Assembly: GCF_025558485.1 (NCBI RefSeq)
Contig: NZ_CP102930.1
Span: forward strand, 2,170,001 to 2,234,000
Direction of reading: 5' to 3'
DNA length: 64,000 nucleotides
Source: Bdellovibrio bacteriovorus
GTDB lineage: Bacteria > Bdellovibrionota > Bdellovibrionia > Bdellovibrionales > Bdellovibrionaceae
Below the pieces are notes generated by a model that did no database searches, was not told where the DNA came from, and saw nothing but the letters and a program-made list of their open reading frames with translations. Position 1 is the first letter of the stretch. Every line of letters starts with the position of its first letter. Of the stretch, positions 17,810 through 25,465 are shown in pieces. A program made the translations under genes and the position numbers.

Positions 17810-18526
17810 TCATGGCGGGGATTGTGCAGCTTCGGTCAGGACCCGATCGAGGCTGCCGTCTTTTTTCATATCCTCAATGGTTTTGGAAAAAAGTGCCGCC
17901 AGCTTGCGTCCCTCTTCGTTGTCGTGGAAAGCATAATAAACTGTTTGTTCCGATAAGGGCTGAGTCTTGTCAAATTCGATGCCCCGCTCACCACTGAGTT
18001 GCAGAGCCTTCAGGCCGGATCTTTCCTCGACCACAAACGCGTCAATCAACCCCTGCCCCAGTTTTCTCATGTTCAAGACATCATCAGCAGCATATTCAAA
18101 TTTGATTTTCTTATTATTGATCAGATCTTTTCCGTAAGGGTAACGGAAAGTCAGACCGACTTTTTTACCTTCAAGATCCTTGATACTGCGTAACGGAGAC
18201 GACTTGCGGTAAAAGACATAGTCCACTTTATGATAGAACGGGCTGGATTTCGCCGAAGTCTTTGGCACATACACATCCAATGCCGGAAAGAACCCATCCA
18301 CTTTGGCATTACTGAATGCCAGCAACGTCTTTCCTGTTGGCAGCACCACAATATCCACCGCGCGGCTGTTACGTTTGGCAATTTCCCGGGTTAAAGAGAT
18401 AAAAAGCCCCTTGTCCGGGGTTTCTACCATTAAAGGAATGGTGAAAGTCGCCAGCACCAAAGGCTTTGCCAGGACCACAGCGGGAAAAAATAAAATAGCA
18501 GCAGCGACGTTCCGAATCAGAGACAT
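17810..18526 (-). CDS. Periplasmic solute-binding protein, family 3
   Basis: A 238-residue protein with a signal peptide ending near VLA-K (residue 20). The mature chain shows the family 3 pattern: an N-terminal ligand lobe, RSIKDLEGKKVGLTFRYPYG at the hinge, and DAFVVEERSGLKAL in the second lobe. Known: such proteins bind amino acids or other small polar ligands, with or without an ABC transporter; no permease is nearby. The stop lies 1 bp past the convergent Ntn-hydrolase stop. Confidence 0.85.
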   Translation of the reverse strand: MSLIRNVAAAILFFPAVVLAKPLVLATFTIPLMVETPDKGLFISLTREIAKRNSRAVDIVVLPTGKTLLAFSNAKVDGFFPALDVYVPKTSAKSSPFYHKVDYVFYRKSSPLRSIKDLEGKKVGLTFRYPYGKDLINNKKIKFEYAADDVLNMRKLGQGLIDAFVVEERSGLKALQLSGERGIEFDKTQPLSEQTVYYAFHDNEEGRKLAALFSKTIEDMKKDGSLDRVLTEAAQSPP

Positions 18527-18590
18527 AACTAAGTAAAGATTTATTGATAGATTTTAGCAAGGGCTTTCGGGCTGGGCTTCGTTACAATTT

Positions 18591-19346
18591 TTAGAGGTTC
18601 TTCAAGCCCAGAGTAGAGTTTCTCTTGCCTTGAAACCCTTCCCGCAAGATCACTTCAAAGCCCTGTTGCTTCAAAGCTCTTTTTAGCGTGCCCTTGCAGG
18701 CATAAGTCGAGAGCAGACTGTTTGCAAAAGTCCCTGTTTTCAGAATGTAATTCAAAAACTCCTCTTCCCATAAATGCGGAGAAGTCTTGGAACTGAAAGC
18801 ATCATACAGGATACAATGATACCGGGACGGCAGCACCACATCTGCGTTCAATGCGGCATGGATGTCAGACACATTTTTAAAATGCTGCCTCAAGAAAAAC
18901 TTAAGTTTCCCGGGCGATAGTTCAGTCCCACGCAGGACATGTTCCAAAACCAGATCATAGGTATTCCAGACTTCTTCATGAAGAAGGTCTTTTCTGTCCT
19001 CCAGCCAGTGAAAGAAAAACTCCCGCAGTTCCGGCACGCTTTCATAGCTGGTGATCAAACCCACATCCTGAGGATCTTTTTCGGCCAGCAAAGCCTCGCG
19101 GGCAATCACCAGCTCAATATAGCCCAACCCCAAACCGACGACTAAAAAGTGAGGTTTCTGGATTTTCTGAAAAACTTTGCCAATGGGTTCGCCATAAATC
19201 ATCAAGGTTTCAGCACAGGCTCCGCCAGAGTGGTGCATGGATTCGCCACGGTCGGTGGCACCGTCTATGGATTCCAACAGGCGCAGACTGGGGCTTTGAT
19301 CGCCCGTGATTTCAATTTCAAATCCAATATCGACCCATGACTTCAT
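18591..19346 (-). CDS. MnmC-like (DUF752) tRNA methyltransferase domain protein
   Basis: A 251-residue protein. The AdoMet site is visible (HFLVVGLGLGYIELV, residues about 67-81), and the DUF752 signature follows: YDAFSSKTSPHLWEEEFL (residue about 188) and STYACKGTLKRALKQQGFEV near the end. Known: the corresponding E. coli MnmC domain methylates nm5(s2)U34 in the wobble position of tRNA; stand-alone forms occur in many bacteria. The FAD-dependent MnmC oxidase half is absent here. Its ATG abuts the divergent radical-SAM gene. Confidence 0.85.
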   Translation of the reverse strand: MKSWVDIGFEIEITGDQSPSLRLLESIDGATDRGESMHHSGGACAETLMIYGEPIGKVFQKIQKPHFLVVGLGLGYIELVIAREALLAEKDPQDVGLITSYESVPELREFFFHWLEDRKDLLHEEVWNTYDLVLEHVLRGTELSPGKLKFFLRQHFKNVSDIHAALNADVVLPSRYHCILYDAFSSKTSPHLWEEEFLNYILKTGTFANSLLSTYACKGTLKRALKQQGFEVILREGFQGKRNSTLGLKNL

Positions 19347-20393
19347 TTGATTGACTTCCCGCAGAAGAAAACTGTAAAAGTGCCTATGGAAAAAGGCTGG
19401 TTAGGGCTTCCCTATCACACTATCAGTGAGCACTACAATAAACTCTTTGGCGAAAAGGTTTATAAAGTGCCGGTGTCCGTCGTGGACGACTGCCCGAACC
19501 GCCGAGGCTTAAAAGGCATGCAGACCTGCGTTTTTTGTGACGTCTGGGGCTCTGCTGCCAACGCCGAAAGTCTGTCCATGGAACTTCGCACGCAGATCGA
19601 AAAGTACCATGGCCATATCAGCAAGAAGTACAACGCCAAGGCCTTTCTTATCTATTTCCAGGCTTACACCAACACTTTCACGAAAGTGTCAGCCTTGCGC
19701 AATAACTTCGACGTGGCCCTGTCCTATCCGTGGGTGAAGGGTTTTACTGTGGGCACCCGCCCGGACTGCCTGTCCAAGTCGGTTTTAGATCTATGGCAGG
19801 AATATCATGAAAAATCTTTTGTTGCCGTCGAACTGGGCGTGCAGAGCTTTTTCAATGATCAGCTGGAGTTCATGCGCCGGGGGCATTCCGCGGAAGACTC
19901 TATCGCCGCCATTCACAAAATCACGGAAAACACGAAAGTGGATCTGGGCATTCATTTGATTTTTGGAAGTCCGACAGAGACAGACGAGCAGATTATTGAA
20001 ACAGCCAGAATCTGCAATAACCTGCCGATCACCAACGTGAAACTGCACAACCTGCATGTCCTGAAAAATACCCCTCTGGAAGAGATGTATCACCAGGGTG
20101 AATTCACACCGATCGATAAAGACACCTACACTCGCCGTGTAGAGTTGTTCCTACGGCATCTTTCCCCACGTTTGGCTTTACACCGTCTGGCGGCTTATTC
20201 GTCCCGTTGGGATGAACTGGTGGCGCCAGAGTGGACGAAGAACAAAATGGGCACACATCAGCACATTATTGATGTTCTTCGTGCTCACGGGGCCTACCAA
20301 TCCCAGAATTTTCAGCCTGCCACCGAATCTGAGGTCGTTTTGCAAAAGCGTTTGTTCGAAAAATCGCAACGATCAGACGCAGTTCGTGCTTAG
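19347..20393 (+). CDS. Radical SAM protein, YhcC/TIGR01212 family
   Basis: 348 residues. The cluster motif C-x11-C-x2-C (CPNRRGLKGMQTCVFC) matches the YhcC family, followed by FQAYTNTF, the ELGVQSF block and GIHLIFGSPTETDEQ. Known: the family binds a 4Fe-4S cluster and AdoMet; the exact substrate is not settled. The listed start is TTG at 19347, directly abutting the divergent methyltransferase gene; the ATG at 19386 is at least as likely and keeps all family motifs. Neither has a good SD. Any promoter must lie inside the neighbouring gene. Confidence 0.85.
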   Translation: MIDFPQKKTVKVPMEKGWLGLPYHTISEHYNKLFGEKVYKVPVSVVDDCPNRRGLKGMQTCVFCDVWGSAANAESLSMELRTQIEKYHGHISKKYNAKAFLIYFQAYTNTFTKVSALRNNFDVALSYPWVKGFTVGTRPDCLSKSVLDLWQEYHEKSFVAVELGVQSFFNDQLEFMRRGHSAEDSIAAIHKITENTKVDLGIHLIFGSPTETDEQIIETARICNNLPITNVKLHNLHVLKNTPLEEMYHQGEFTPIDKDTYTRRVELFLRHLSPRLALHRLAAYSSRWDELVAPEWTKNKMGTHQHIIDVLRAHGAYQSQNFQPATESEVVLQKRLFEKSQRSDAVRA

Positions 20394-20882
20394 TTTCCGC
20401 GCAATTTAAGATCGTGTAAGATCAGTACAGGGAAATTTCAGCTTTATTGCCCCAAAACATGGGTTTTAAACCTAGACAAAAGTTTTACGACGTAGAAATA
20501 CATCCTCTTGCCAGTTTTGAATGCAGACAGATCGAGTCAAGGGGAAGTCTTTTTCTGCTTATTTGATGGGCAACGTCACAAAAAAATCGGCGTTATTTTA
20601 AAAAATGTTCTGGACACCATCCCGAAAGAATTACAAGATCGGAATTGAGAGAGATACCCGGCATATGGATATGTCACCAATTAGAGACCACTAGATATAG
20701 TGGCAAGCCGAAAGGCGAACTAAGGGGGATTCAAGGGAAACAGCTAAGGATTAGCAACTTCGTTCTCACCAATTACCATACAACTTATATATGCACTAAC
20801 CAGACCTAAGTCTTTACGAGGGGTGAAGATTTTGGGGCGGGATTTTTTTGCCCAAACGGAACTGGGCAGAGGGGATACAGCC
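20394..20882 (+). promoter_or_regulatory. Long nrdA leader with NrdR-like box and RNA hairpins
   Basis: No gene in about 490 bp. CCACTAGATATAGTGG (20688-20703) matches the NrdR box consensus at 13 of 16 positions and is a palindrome; a weak second box lies 32 bp upstream (20656-20671). The decamer TCACCAATTA occurs at 20674-20683 and 20766-20775, each followed at a similar distance by an AT-rich palindrome-like element. Short hairpins follow: GCC-GAAA-GGC (20707-20716), GCTAA-GGA-TTAGC (20743-20755) and TGCCCA/TGGGCA just before nrdA. Known: NrdR represses ribonucleotide reductase genes. The structured part may be an attenuator or a distinct RNA element. Confidence 0.6.
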
Positions 20883-23333
20883 ATGTTGGAAACAACAGCT
20901 CACATCATGAGAGTTAAAAAGCGCGATGGCACACTGGAGCCAGTGGACGTAACGAAAATCGTTGAGCGCGTAACCAAGAATTGCCAAGGGTTGACTCAAG
21001 TGGATCCTTTGCGTGTTGCCACTAAGGCCATCAGCGGTCTTTACGATGGCGCATCCACAAAAGAATTGGATAACCTTTGTATCCAGACAGCTTCATTGCT
21101 GATCGGTGAAGATCCAGAGTATTCCCGTCTGGCGGCTCGCCTTCTTTCCACATATATTGACGAAGAAGTTCGTTCTCAGAAGATTCAATCTTTCGCAGAC
21201 TCTGTAAGCTTCGGCTTCCAGGCAGGTCTTCTGGCTGAGAGCACTTACAAATTCGTTGAGGCCAACAAAGCTGCTCTTTGCGCTGCTATTGAGCCGTACA
21301 GAACAGACCGCTTTGAATACTTCGGTCTAAGAACTGTTTATGACCGTTATCTTTTGAAAAACCCAACTTCACGTCAGGTGTTTGAGACTCCTCAGTACTT
21401 CTTCATGCGTGTTGCCTGCGGTCTGGCTCAATCCGTGGAAGAAGCGATCGAATTCTATCGTTTGATCTCTTCTCACGATTACATGCCGTCCACCCCGACT
21501 TTGTTCAACTCCGGCACTATGCGTCCGCAGATGTCTTCTTGTTATCTATTGGATTCTCCAAGCGATGACTTGTCTGCCATCTATCAAAAATACACGGACA
21601 TCGCCCTTCTGTCCAAATTCGCCGGCGGTATCGGTGACATCGCCCTTCTGTCCAAATTCGCCGGCGGTATCGGTGTGGCTTACTCCCGCGTTCGTTCCCG
21701 TGGTTCTTTGATCAAAGGAACAAACGGTCATTCCAACGGTATCATCCCTTGGCTGAAAACAATGGATTCTTCCGTTGCGGCTGTAAATCAGGGTGGTAAA
21801 CGTAAAGGCGCTGCCTGCGTTTATCTTGAAACATGGCACGGTGACATCGAGGAGTTCCTGGAACTTCGCGATAACACAGGTGACGAAGCAAAACGCGCGC
21901 ACAACCTGAACCTGGCAAACTGGGTTCCAGATTTGTTCATGAAACGCGTTGAAGCTGATGCGATGTGGTCTTTGTTCGATCCGAAAGTGGTTCCTCATTT
22001 CGTGGACACTTACGGTGAAGAGTTCGAAAAAGCTTACGCTGAAGCGGAAGAAAAGAAACTTTACATCAAACAAATCAAAGCTCGCGACCTGTACAGCCGT
22101 ATGATGAAAACATTGGCTCAGACTGGTAACGGCTGGATGACTTTCAAAGACCATGCGAATTTGAAAGCCAACCAGACTGGCGAAGCTGGAAATGTGATCC
22201 ACCTTTCCAACCTGTGCACAGAGATCCTTGAAGTGACCTCTGACAAAGAAACTGCGGTGTGCAACCTGGGTTCCGTGAATCTGGCTCGCCACGTGGAAAA
22301 CGGTCAGTTCAATTTTGAAAAACTGGCTCGTTCTGTTCGCACAGCTGTGAAATACCTGGATCGCGTGGTTGATATCAACTTCTACCCTATCCAGACAGCT
22401 CAGGACTCCAACCACAAATGGCGTCCAGTTGGTTTGGGCGTAATGGGTCTGCAAGATGCTTTGTTCCTTATGAAGCTTCCGTTTGACTCTGCAGCGGCTC
22501 GTGATCTTTCTGCAAAAGTTCAGGAAGAAATCTATTACAATGCACTGGTTACTTCCTGTGAATTGGCTGAGCAACTGGGTCCTCACGGCGCTTACGAGCA
22601 GACCAAAGCAGCCAAAGGTTTGTTGCAATACGACCTTTGGGGTGTGACACCTTCTCAACCAGAGCGTTTCGAGAAGTTGAAGGAGAAAATCAAAAAGCAC
22701 GGCTTGAGAAACTCTTTGATGATCGCGATTGCTCCAACAGCAACTATCGCTTCCATCGTGGGTTGCTACGAAGCGATCGAGCCACAGGTTTCCAACTTGT
22801 TCAAACGTGAAACTCTTTCCGGAGAATTCATGCAGATCAACAAGTACCTTGTGAGCGATTTGAAAGCGATGGGCATCTGGACTGAAGACGTTCGTAACGA
22901 AATCAAACTTCAGGATGGTTCTATCCAGGACGTGGCGATGATTCCTCCACAAATCAAGGAATTGTACCGCACTGTTTGGGAAATCCCGATGAAGTCTTTG
23001 GTTGATATGGCTGCTGACCGTGGCGCTTACATCGATCAGGCTCAGTCTTTGAACTTGTTCCAGGAAAGCCCGACTATCGGCAAACTTTCCTCCATGTACA
23101 TGTATGCATGGAAAAAAGGTGTGAAAACGACTTATTACCTGCGTTCCCGTCCTGCGACGAAGATCGCAAAAACAACTGTTAAAGCTTCTGGCAGCACAGT
23201 GACTCCAAACGCTTCTGAAGGCGGCATGGATGCAGCTCCTGCTCAGGAAACAACTGCGAAGAAAACTTATTCTGATGCAGAAGTGATCGCATGTTCTCTG
23301 GAAAACCCAGAGGCCTGCGAAGCTTGTCAGTAA
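20883..23333 (+). CDS. nrdA: Ribonucleoside-diphosphate reductase, alpha subunit (with internal duplication)
   Basis: 816 residues from ATG 20883 (AGAGGGG SD); the frame is open to GTG 20823, but that part covers a leader hairpin. An ATP-cone comes first (MRVKKRDGTLEPVDVTKIVERV), then the catalytic barrel: Cys220 in MSSCYLL (E. coli Cys225), Cys445 in SNLCTEI (thiyl Cys), AVCNLGSVNL (Cys462), and C-terminal CEAC for thioredoxin-type re-reduction. Known: class I enzyme, reduces NDPs to dNDPs with NrdB. Odd: residues 239-251 are repeated exactly as 252-264 (39 bp tandem copy), inserting 13 residues in the stretch that precedes the substrate-site loop. nrdB follows after a hairpin-rich gap. Confidence 0.95.
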   Translation: MLETTAHIMRVKKRDGTLEPVDVTKIVERVTKNCQGLTQVDPLRVATKAISGLYDGASTKELDNLCIQTASLLIGEDPEYSRLAARLLSTYIDEEVRSQKIQSFADSVSFGFQAGLLAESTYKFVEANKAALCAAIEPYRTDRFEYFGLRTVYDRYLLKNPTSRQVFETPQYFFMRVACGLAQSVEEAIEFYRLISSHDYMPSTPTLFNSGTMRPQMSSCYLLDSPSDDLSAIYQKYTDIALLSKFAGGIGDIALLSKFAGGIGVAYSRVRSRGSLIKGTNGHSNGIIPWLKTMDSSVAAVNQGGKRKGAACVYLETWHGDIEEFLELRDNTGDEAKRAHNLNLANWVPDLFMKRVEADAMWSLFDPKVVPHFVDTYGEEFEKAYAEAEEKKLYIKQIKARDLYSRMMKTLAQTGNGWMTFKDHANLKANQTGEAGNVIHLSNLCTEILEVTSDKETAVCNLGSVNLARHVENGQFNFEKLARSVRTAVKYLDRVVDINFYPIQTAQDSNHKWRPVGLGVMGLQDALFLMKLPFDSAAARDLSAKVQEEIYYNALVTSCELAEQLGPHGAYEQTKAAKGLLQYDLWGVTPSQPERFEKLKEKIKKHGLRNSLMIAIAPTATIASIVGCYEAIEPQVSNLFKRETLSGEFMQINKYLVSDLKAMGIWTEDVRNEIKLQDGSIQDVAMIPPQIKELYRTVWEIPMKSLVDMAADRGAYIDQAQSLNLFQESPTIGKLSSMYMYAWKKGVKTTYYLRSRPATKIAKTTVKASGSTVTPNASEGGMDAAPAQETTAKKTYSDAEVIACSLENPEACEACQ
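21597..21674 (+). repeat. Perfect 39-bp in-frame tandem duplication in nrdA
   Basis: Bases 21597-21635 and 21636-21674 are identical and encode DIALLSKFAGGIG twice. Family members carry one copy of this helix-loop before VAYSRVRSRG. Identity at every base implies a recent event or an assembly error. Confidence 0.95.
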
Positions 23334-23472
23334 TCGGCGGCAGCCGGAGTGCTGAGGGGGGGCTTGCACCCCCGAAGCTGAACCAGCAGCGGTAGCTGCG
23401 GAGAGCTAGCGGGGCCGCAAGCCCCTCAAGTTGAACCAGCGCAAATAAGCGCGTACTTTTTTGGAGATTTTT
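23334..23472 (+). repeat. nrdA-nrdB spacer with two related hairpin units
   Basis: Two similar units: a GC hairpin GGGGG-CTTGCA-CCCCC (23358-23373) followed by AAGCTGAACCAGC, and GGGGC-CGCAA-GCCCC (23411-23425) followed by AAGTTGAACCAGC, about 53 bp apart. Neither has a T-run. They look like REP-type units or an mRNA processing/attenuation device that could set the ratio of the two reductase subunits. Confidence 0.55.
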
Positions 23473-24471
23473 ATGATTCTAGATCCTGGCTTTAATCTGA
23501 CTTTGCGCCCGATGAAATACCCTGTTTTCTACGAAATGTACAAAAACGGGATCAAAAACACCTGGACTGTGGATGAAGTTGATTTCTCTACGGACCTTGT
23601 GGATTTGCACTCTAAAATGACTGAATCAGAAAAACATCTGATCCGTCGTTTGGTGGCTTTCTTCGCAACGGGTGACTCTATCGTGGGGAACAACCTGGTG
23701 TTGAACCTTTACAAGCACGTGAACTCTCCAGAGGGTCGCATGTACTTGTCCCGTCAGCTTTATGAAGAAGCATTGCACGTTCAGTTCTATCTGACACTTT
23801 TGGATAACTACATTCCAAATCCAGACGAGCGCGCAGAGGCTTTCGCCGCTGTTGAAAACATTCCTTCCATCAAAAAGAAGGCTGATTTCTGCTATAAATG
23901 GATTGATTCCATCAATGAACTGAATGAACTGCACACGATCGAAGATCGTCGTCGTTTCCTGATGAACCTGATCTGCTTCGCAACTTGCGTTGAAGGTTTG
24001 TTCTTCTATGCGGCGTTTGCTTATGTTTACTTCCTGCGCTCCAAAGGTCTTTTGGCTGGTTTGGCATCTGGTACCAACTGGGTCTTCCGTGATGAGTCCA
24101 TGCACATGGCTTTCGCGATCGAAGTTGTTAAAACAGCTCGCAAAGAAGAACCGGAATTGTTCAACCAGCAAATGGAAGACATGGTTGTGCAAATGCTTGA
24201 AGACGCCATTGAGTGTGAGATGGAATTTGCTCACGACGTACTGAACCTGGGTGTTGCCGGATTGTCTGCAAAAGACATGAGACAATATCTTGAGTACTGC
24301 GCGGATCAGCGCCTTGAAAGCTTGAACATTGCTCCACGCTACAACGTGAAGAATCCGTTCATCTTCATGGAACTTCAGGACATGCAAGAACTTGCAAACT
24401 TCTTCGAAAGACGCGTTTCCGCCTACCAAACAGGCGTATCCGGCGCCGTTGCCTTCGACGAAGCCTTTTAA
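23473..24471 (+). CDS. nrdB: Ribonucleoside-diphosphate reductase, beta subunit
   Basis: 332 residues from ATG 23473 (GGAGATTTTT upstream). Ferritin-like diiron ligands are complete: Asp in FATGDSIVGNN, Glu and His in YEEALHVQFY, Glu in CVEGLFFYAAF, and Glu/His in FRDESMHMAF. The Tyr four residues after the first His (ALHVQFY) matches the radical Tyr122 of E. coli NrdB, so this is a tyrosyl-radical enzyme rather than a Tyr-less Ic type. Known: the metallocofactor makes the radical that passes to NrdA. Short C-terminal tail GVSGAVAFDEAF would dock to NrdA. Confidence 0.96.
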   Translation: MILDPGFNLTLRPMKYPVFYEMYKNGIKNTWTVDEVDFSTDLVDLHSKMTESEKHLIRRLVAFFATGDSIVGNNLVLNLYKHVNSPEGRMYLSRQLYEEALHVQFYLTLLDNYIPNPDERAEAFAAVENIPSIKKKADFCYKWIDSINELNELHTIEDRRRFLMNLICFATCVEGLFFYAAFAYVYFLRSKGLLAGLASGTNWVFRDESMHMAFAIEVVKTARKEEPELFNQQMEDMVVQMLEDAIECEMEFAHDVLNLGVAGLSAKDMRQYLEYCADQRLESLNIAPRYNVKNPFIFMELQDMQELANFFERRVSAYQTGVSGAVAFDEAF

Positions 24472-24480
24472 TCGAGTTGC

Positions 24481-25443
24481 GTGAAAAGCAACATTCTTTG
24501 GATCTTCTTTTTTCTAATCTGCATGGGGGTGGGATTTCTTCACGGAGTCCTGCCTCAAGGCATTTCCAGAGCCTACTTTGTCAGTCCTCGCAAAGTTCAG
24601 GTTTTAACCACTGATGAAATTCTCTTTCCCGAAAGTCTGCGCCATGAACTGGAAGAGGATCTTCATGTTCGCTTCTCGGTCACGGTGACTCGCGACTGGG
24701 AATCCATGCTTGCCAATGTGGTGGCCAGTCCTTCTGCCGATCTGATTTTCCTGCCTTCTTACTGGGCTAATACTTTGACTCAGCAAAACCTGCTGGCAAA
24801 TACCGCGGGTGCACGTGGCGAGTTACTTCAACGAGTGGCTTCGGATTTTGTGAAAAGTAAAAAGGCCGAGGATTTCCACTTCCTGCCTTTTTACTGGATC
24901 AAAACCGGTATCGACACACCTCTGGATGAAACTTTCCTGGATTTCCTGAAAAACAAGAAAGAAAGCTTTTTGTTTCTTTTGGCAGATGAAGACCTGCTGC
25001 TAAAACACTTCCAGGTCTGGAAGGATCAGGGCATCTGGGATCAGGTTTCACAAAAAAGAATTCTGACGCTGCAACTGGACCAGCTTTCCAAAACCAGTGA
25101 CGAAGGCGCAGTGGAAGCTCCACTGAATCGTGAGTTCAAGGAAGGCTCACACCCGCTGCTAAGTGCACTTTTGATTTGGGGGGCAGCGATCCCCGCCAAT
25201 TCAACTCAAAAGGACCTGGCACTGGAGATTCTGGACACTTTGACTTCGACGGAACACCAGGAAAAAAGTCTGCTAAAGACACCTTTTAATTCCGTTTTTT
25301 CCACAGTCACGGCAAAGGAAATCCCTTTGCACCGGCGCGCGGAATTTATTCGTGATCTTCAACTGAAAGACACCTTGATTCTGGAAACCAAGGATCAGGA
25401 AGCTCCTCTTAAGCTTAAGAACGATTTTAATTTTATTCTTTAA
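24481..25443 (+). CDS. Predicted periplasmic solute-binding-like protein
   Basis: 320 residues from a GTG start 9 bp after nrdB, probably cotranscribed. One N-terminal hydrophobic segment (residues 4-24) acts as an uncleaved anchor or signal. The remainder shows alternating strands and helices like extracellular solute-binding proteins (TTDEILFPESL, ADLIFLPSYWANTL, LIWGAAIPANS), with the fold of polyamine/iron-type binding proteins as the closest match by eye. No transporter genes adjoin. A link to nucleotide metabolism is not evident; the assignment is tentative. Confidence 0.55.
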   Translation: MKSNILWIFFFLICMGVGFLHGVLPQGISRAYFVSPRKVQVLTTDEILFPESLRHELEEDLHVRFSVTVTRDWESMLANVVASPSADLIFLPSYWANTLTQQNLLANTAGARGELLQRVASDFVKSKKAEDFHFLPFYWIKTGIDTPLDETFLDFLKNKKESFLFLLADEDLLLKHFQVWKDQGIWDQVSQKRILTLQLDQLSKTSDEGAVEAPLNREFKEGSHPLLSALLIWGAAIPANSTQKDLALEILDTLTSTEHQEKSLLKTPFNSVFSTVTAKEIPLHRRAEFIRDLQLKDTLILETKDQEAPLKLKNDFNFIL

Positions 25444-25459
25444 CGCCCGCGAACGGGCG
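25444..25459. terminator. Hairpin between convergent genes
   Basis: CGCCCG-CGAA-CGGGCG, a perfect 6-bp stem directly after the stop of the rightward gene and 7 bp from the stop of the leftward gene. No T-run follows, so it may be a bidirectional 3'-end stabiliser rather than a full terminator. Confidence 0.5.
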
Positions 25460-25465
25460 CCAGTA

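Noticed and set aside
20640..20822. Cobalamin or other known riboswitch before nrdA
   Set aside because: Short hairpins are present, but none of the conserved riboswitch core sequences I know is seen.
20823..20882. Upstream 20-residue extension of NrdA
   Set aside because: Covers a TGCCCA/TGGGCA hairpin, is not NrdA-like, and ATG 20883 has a good ribosome site.
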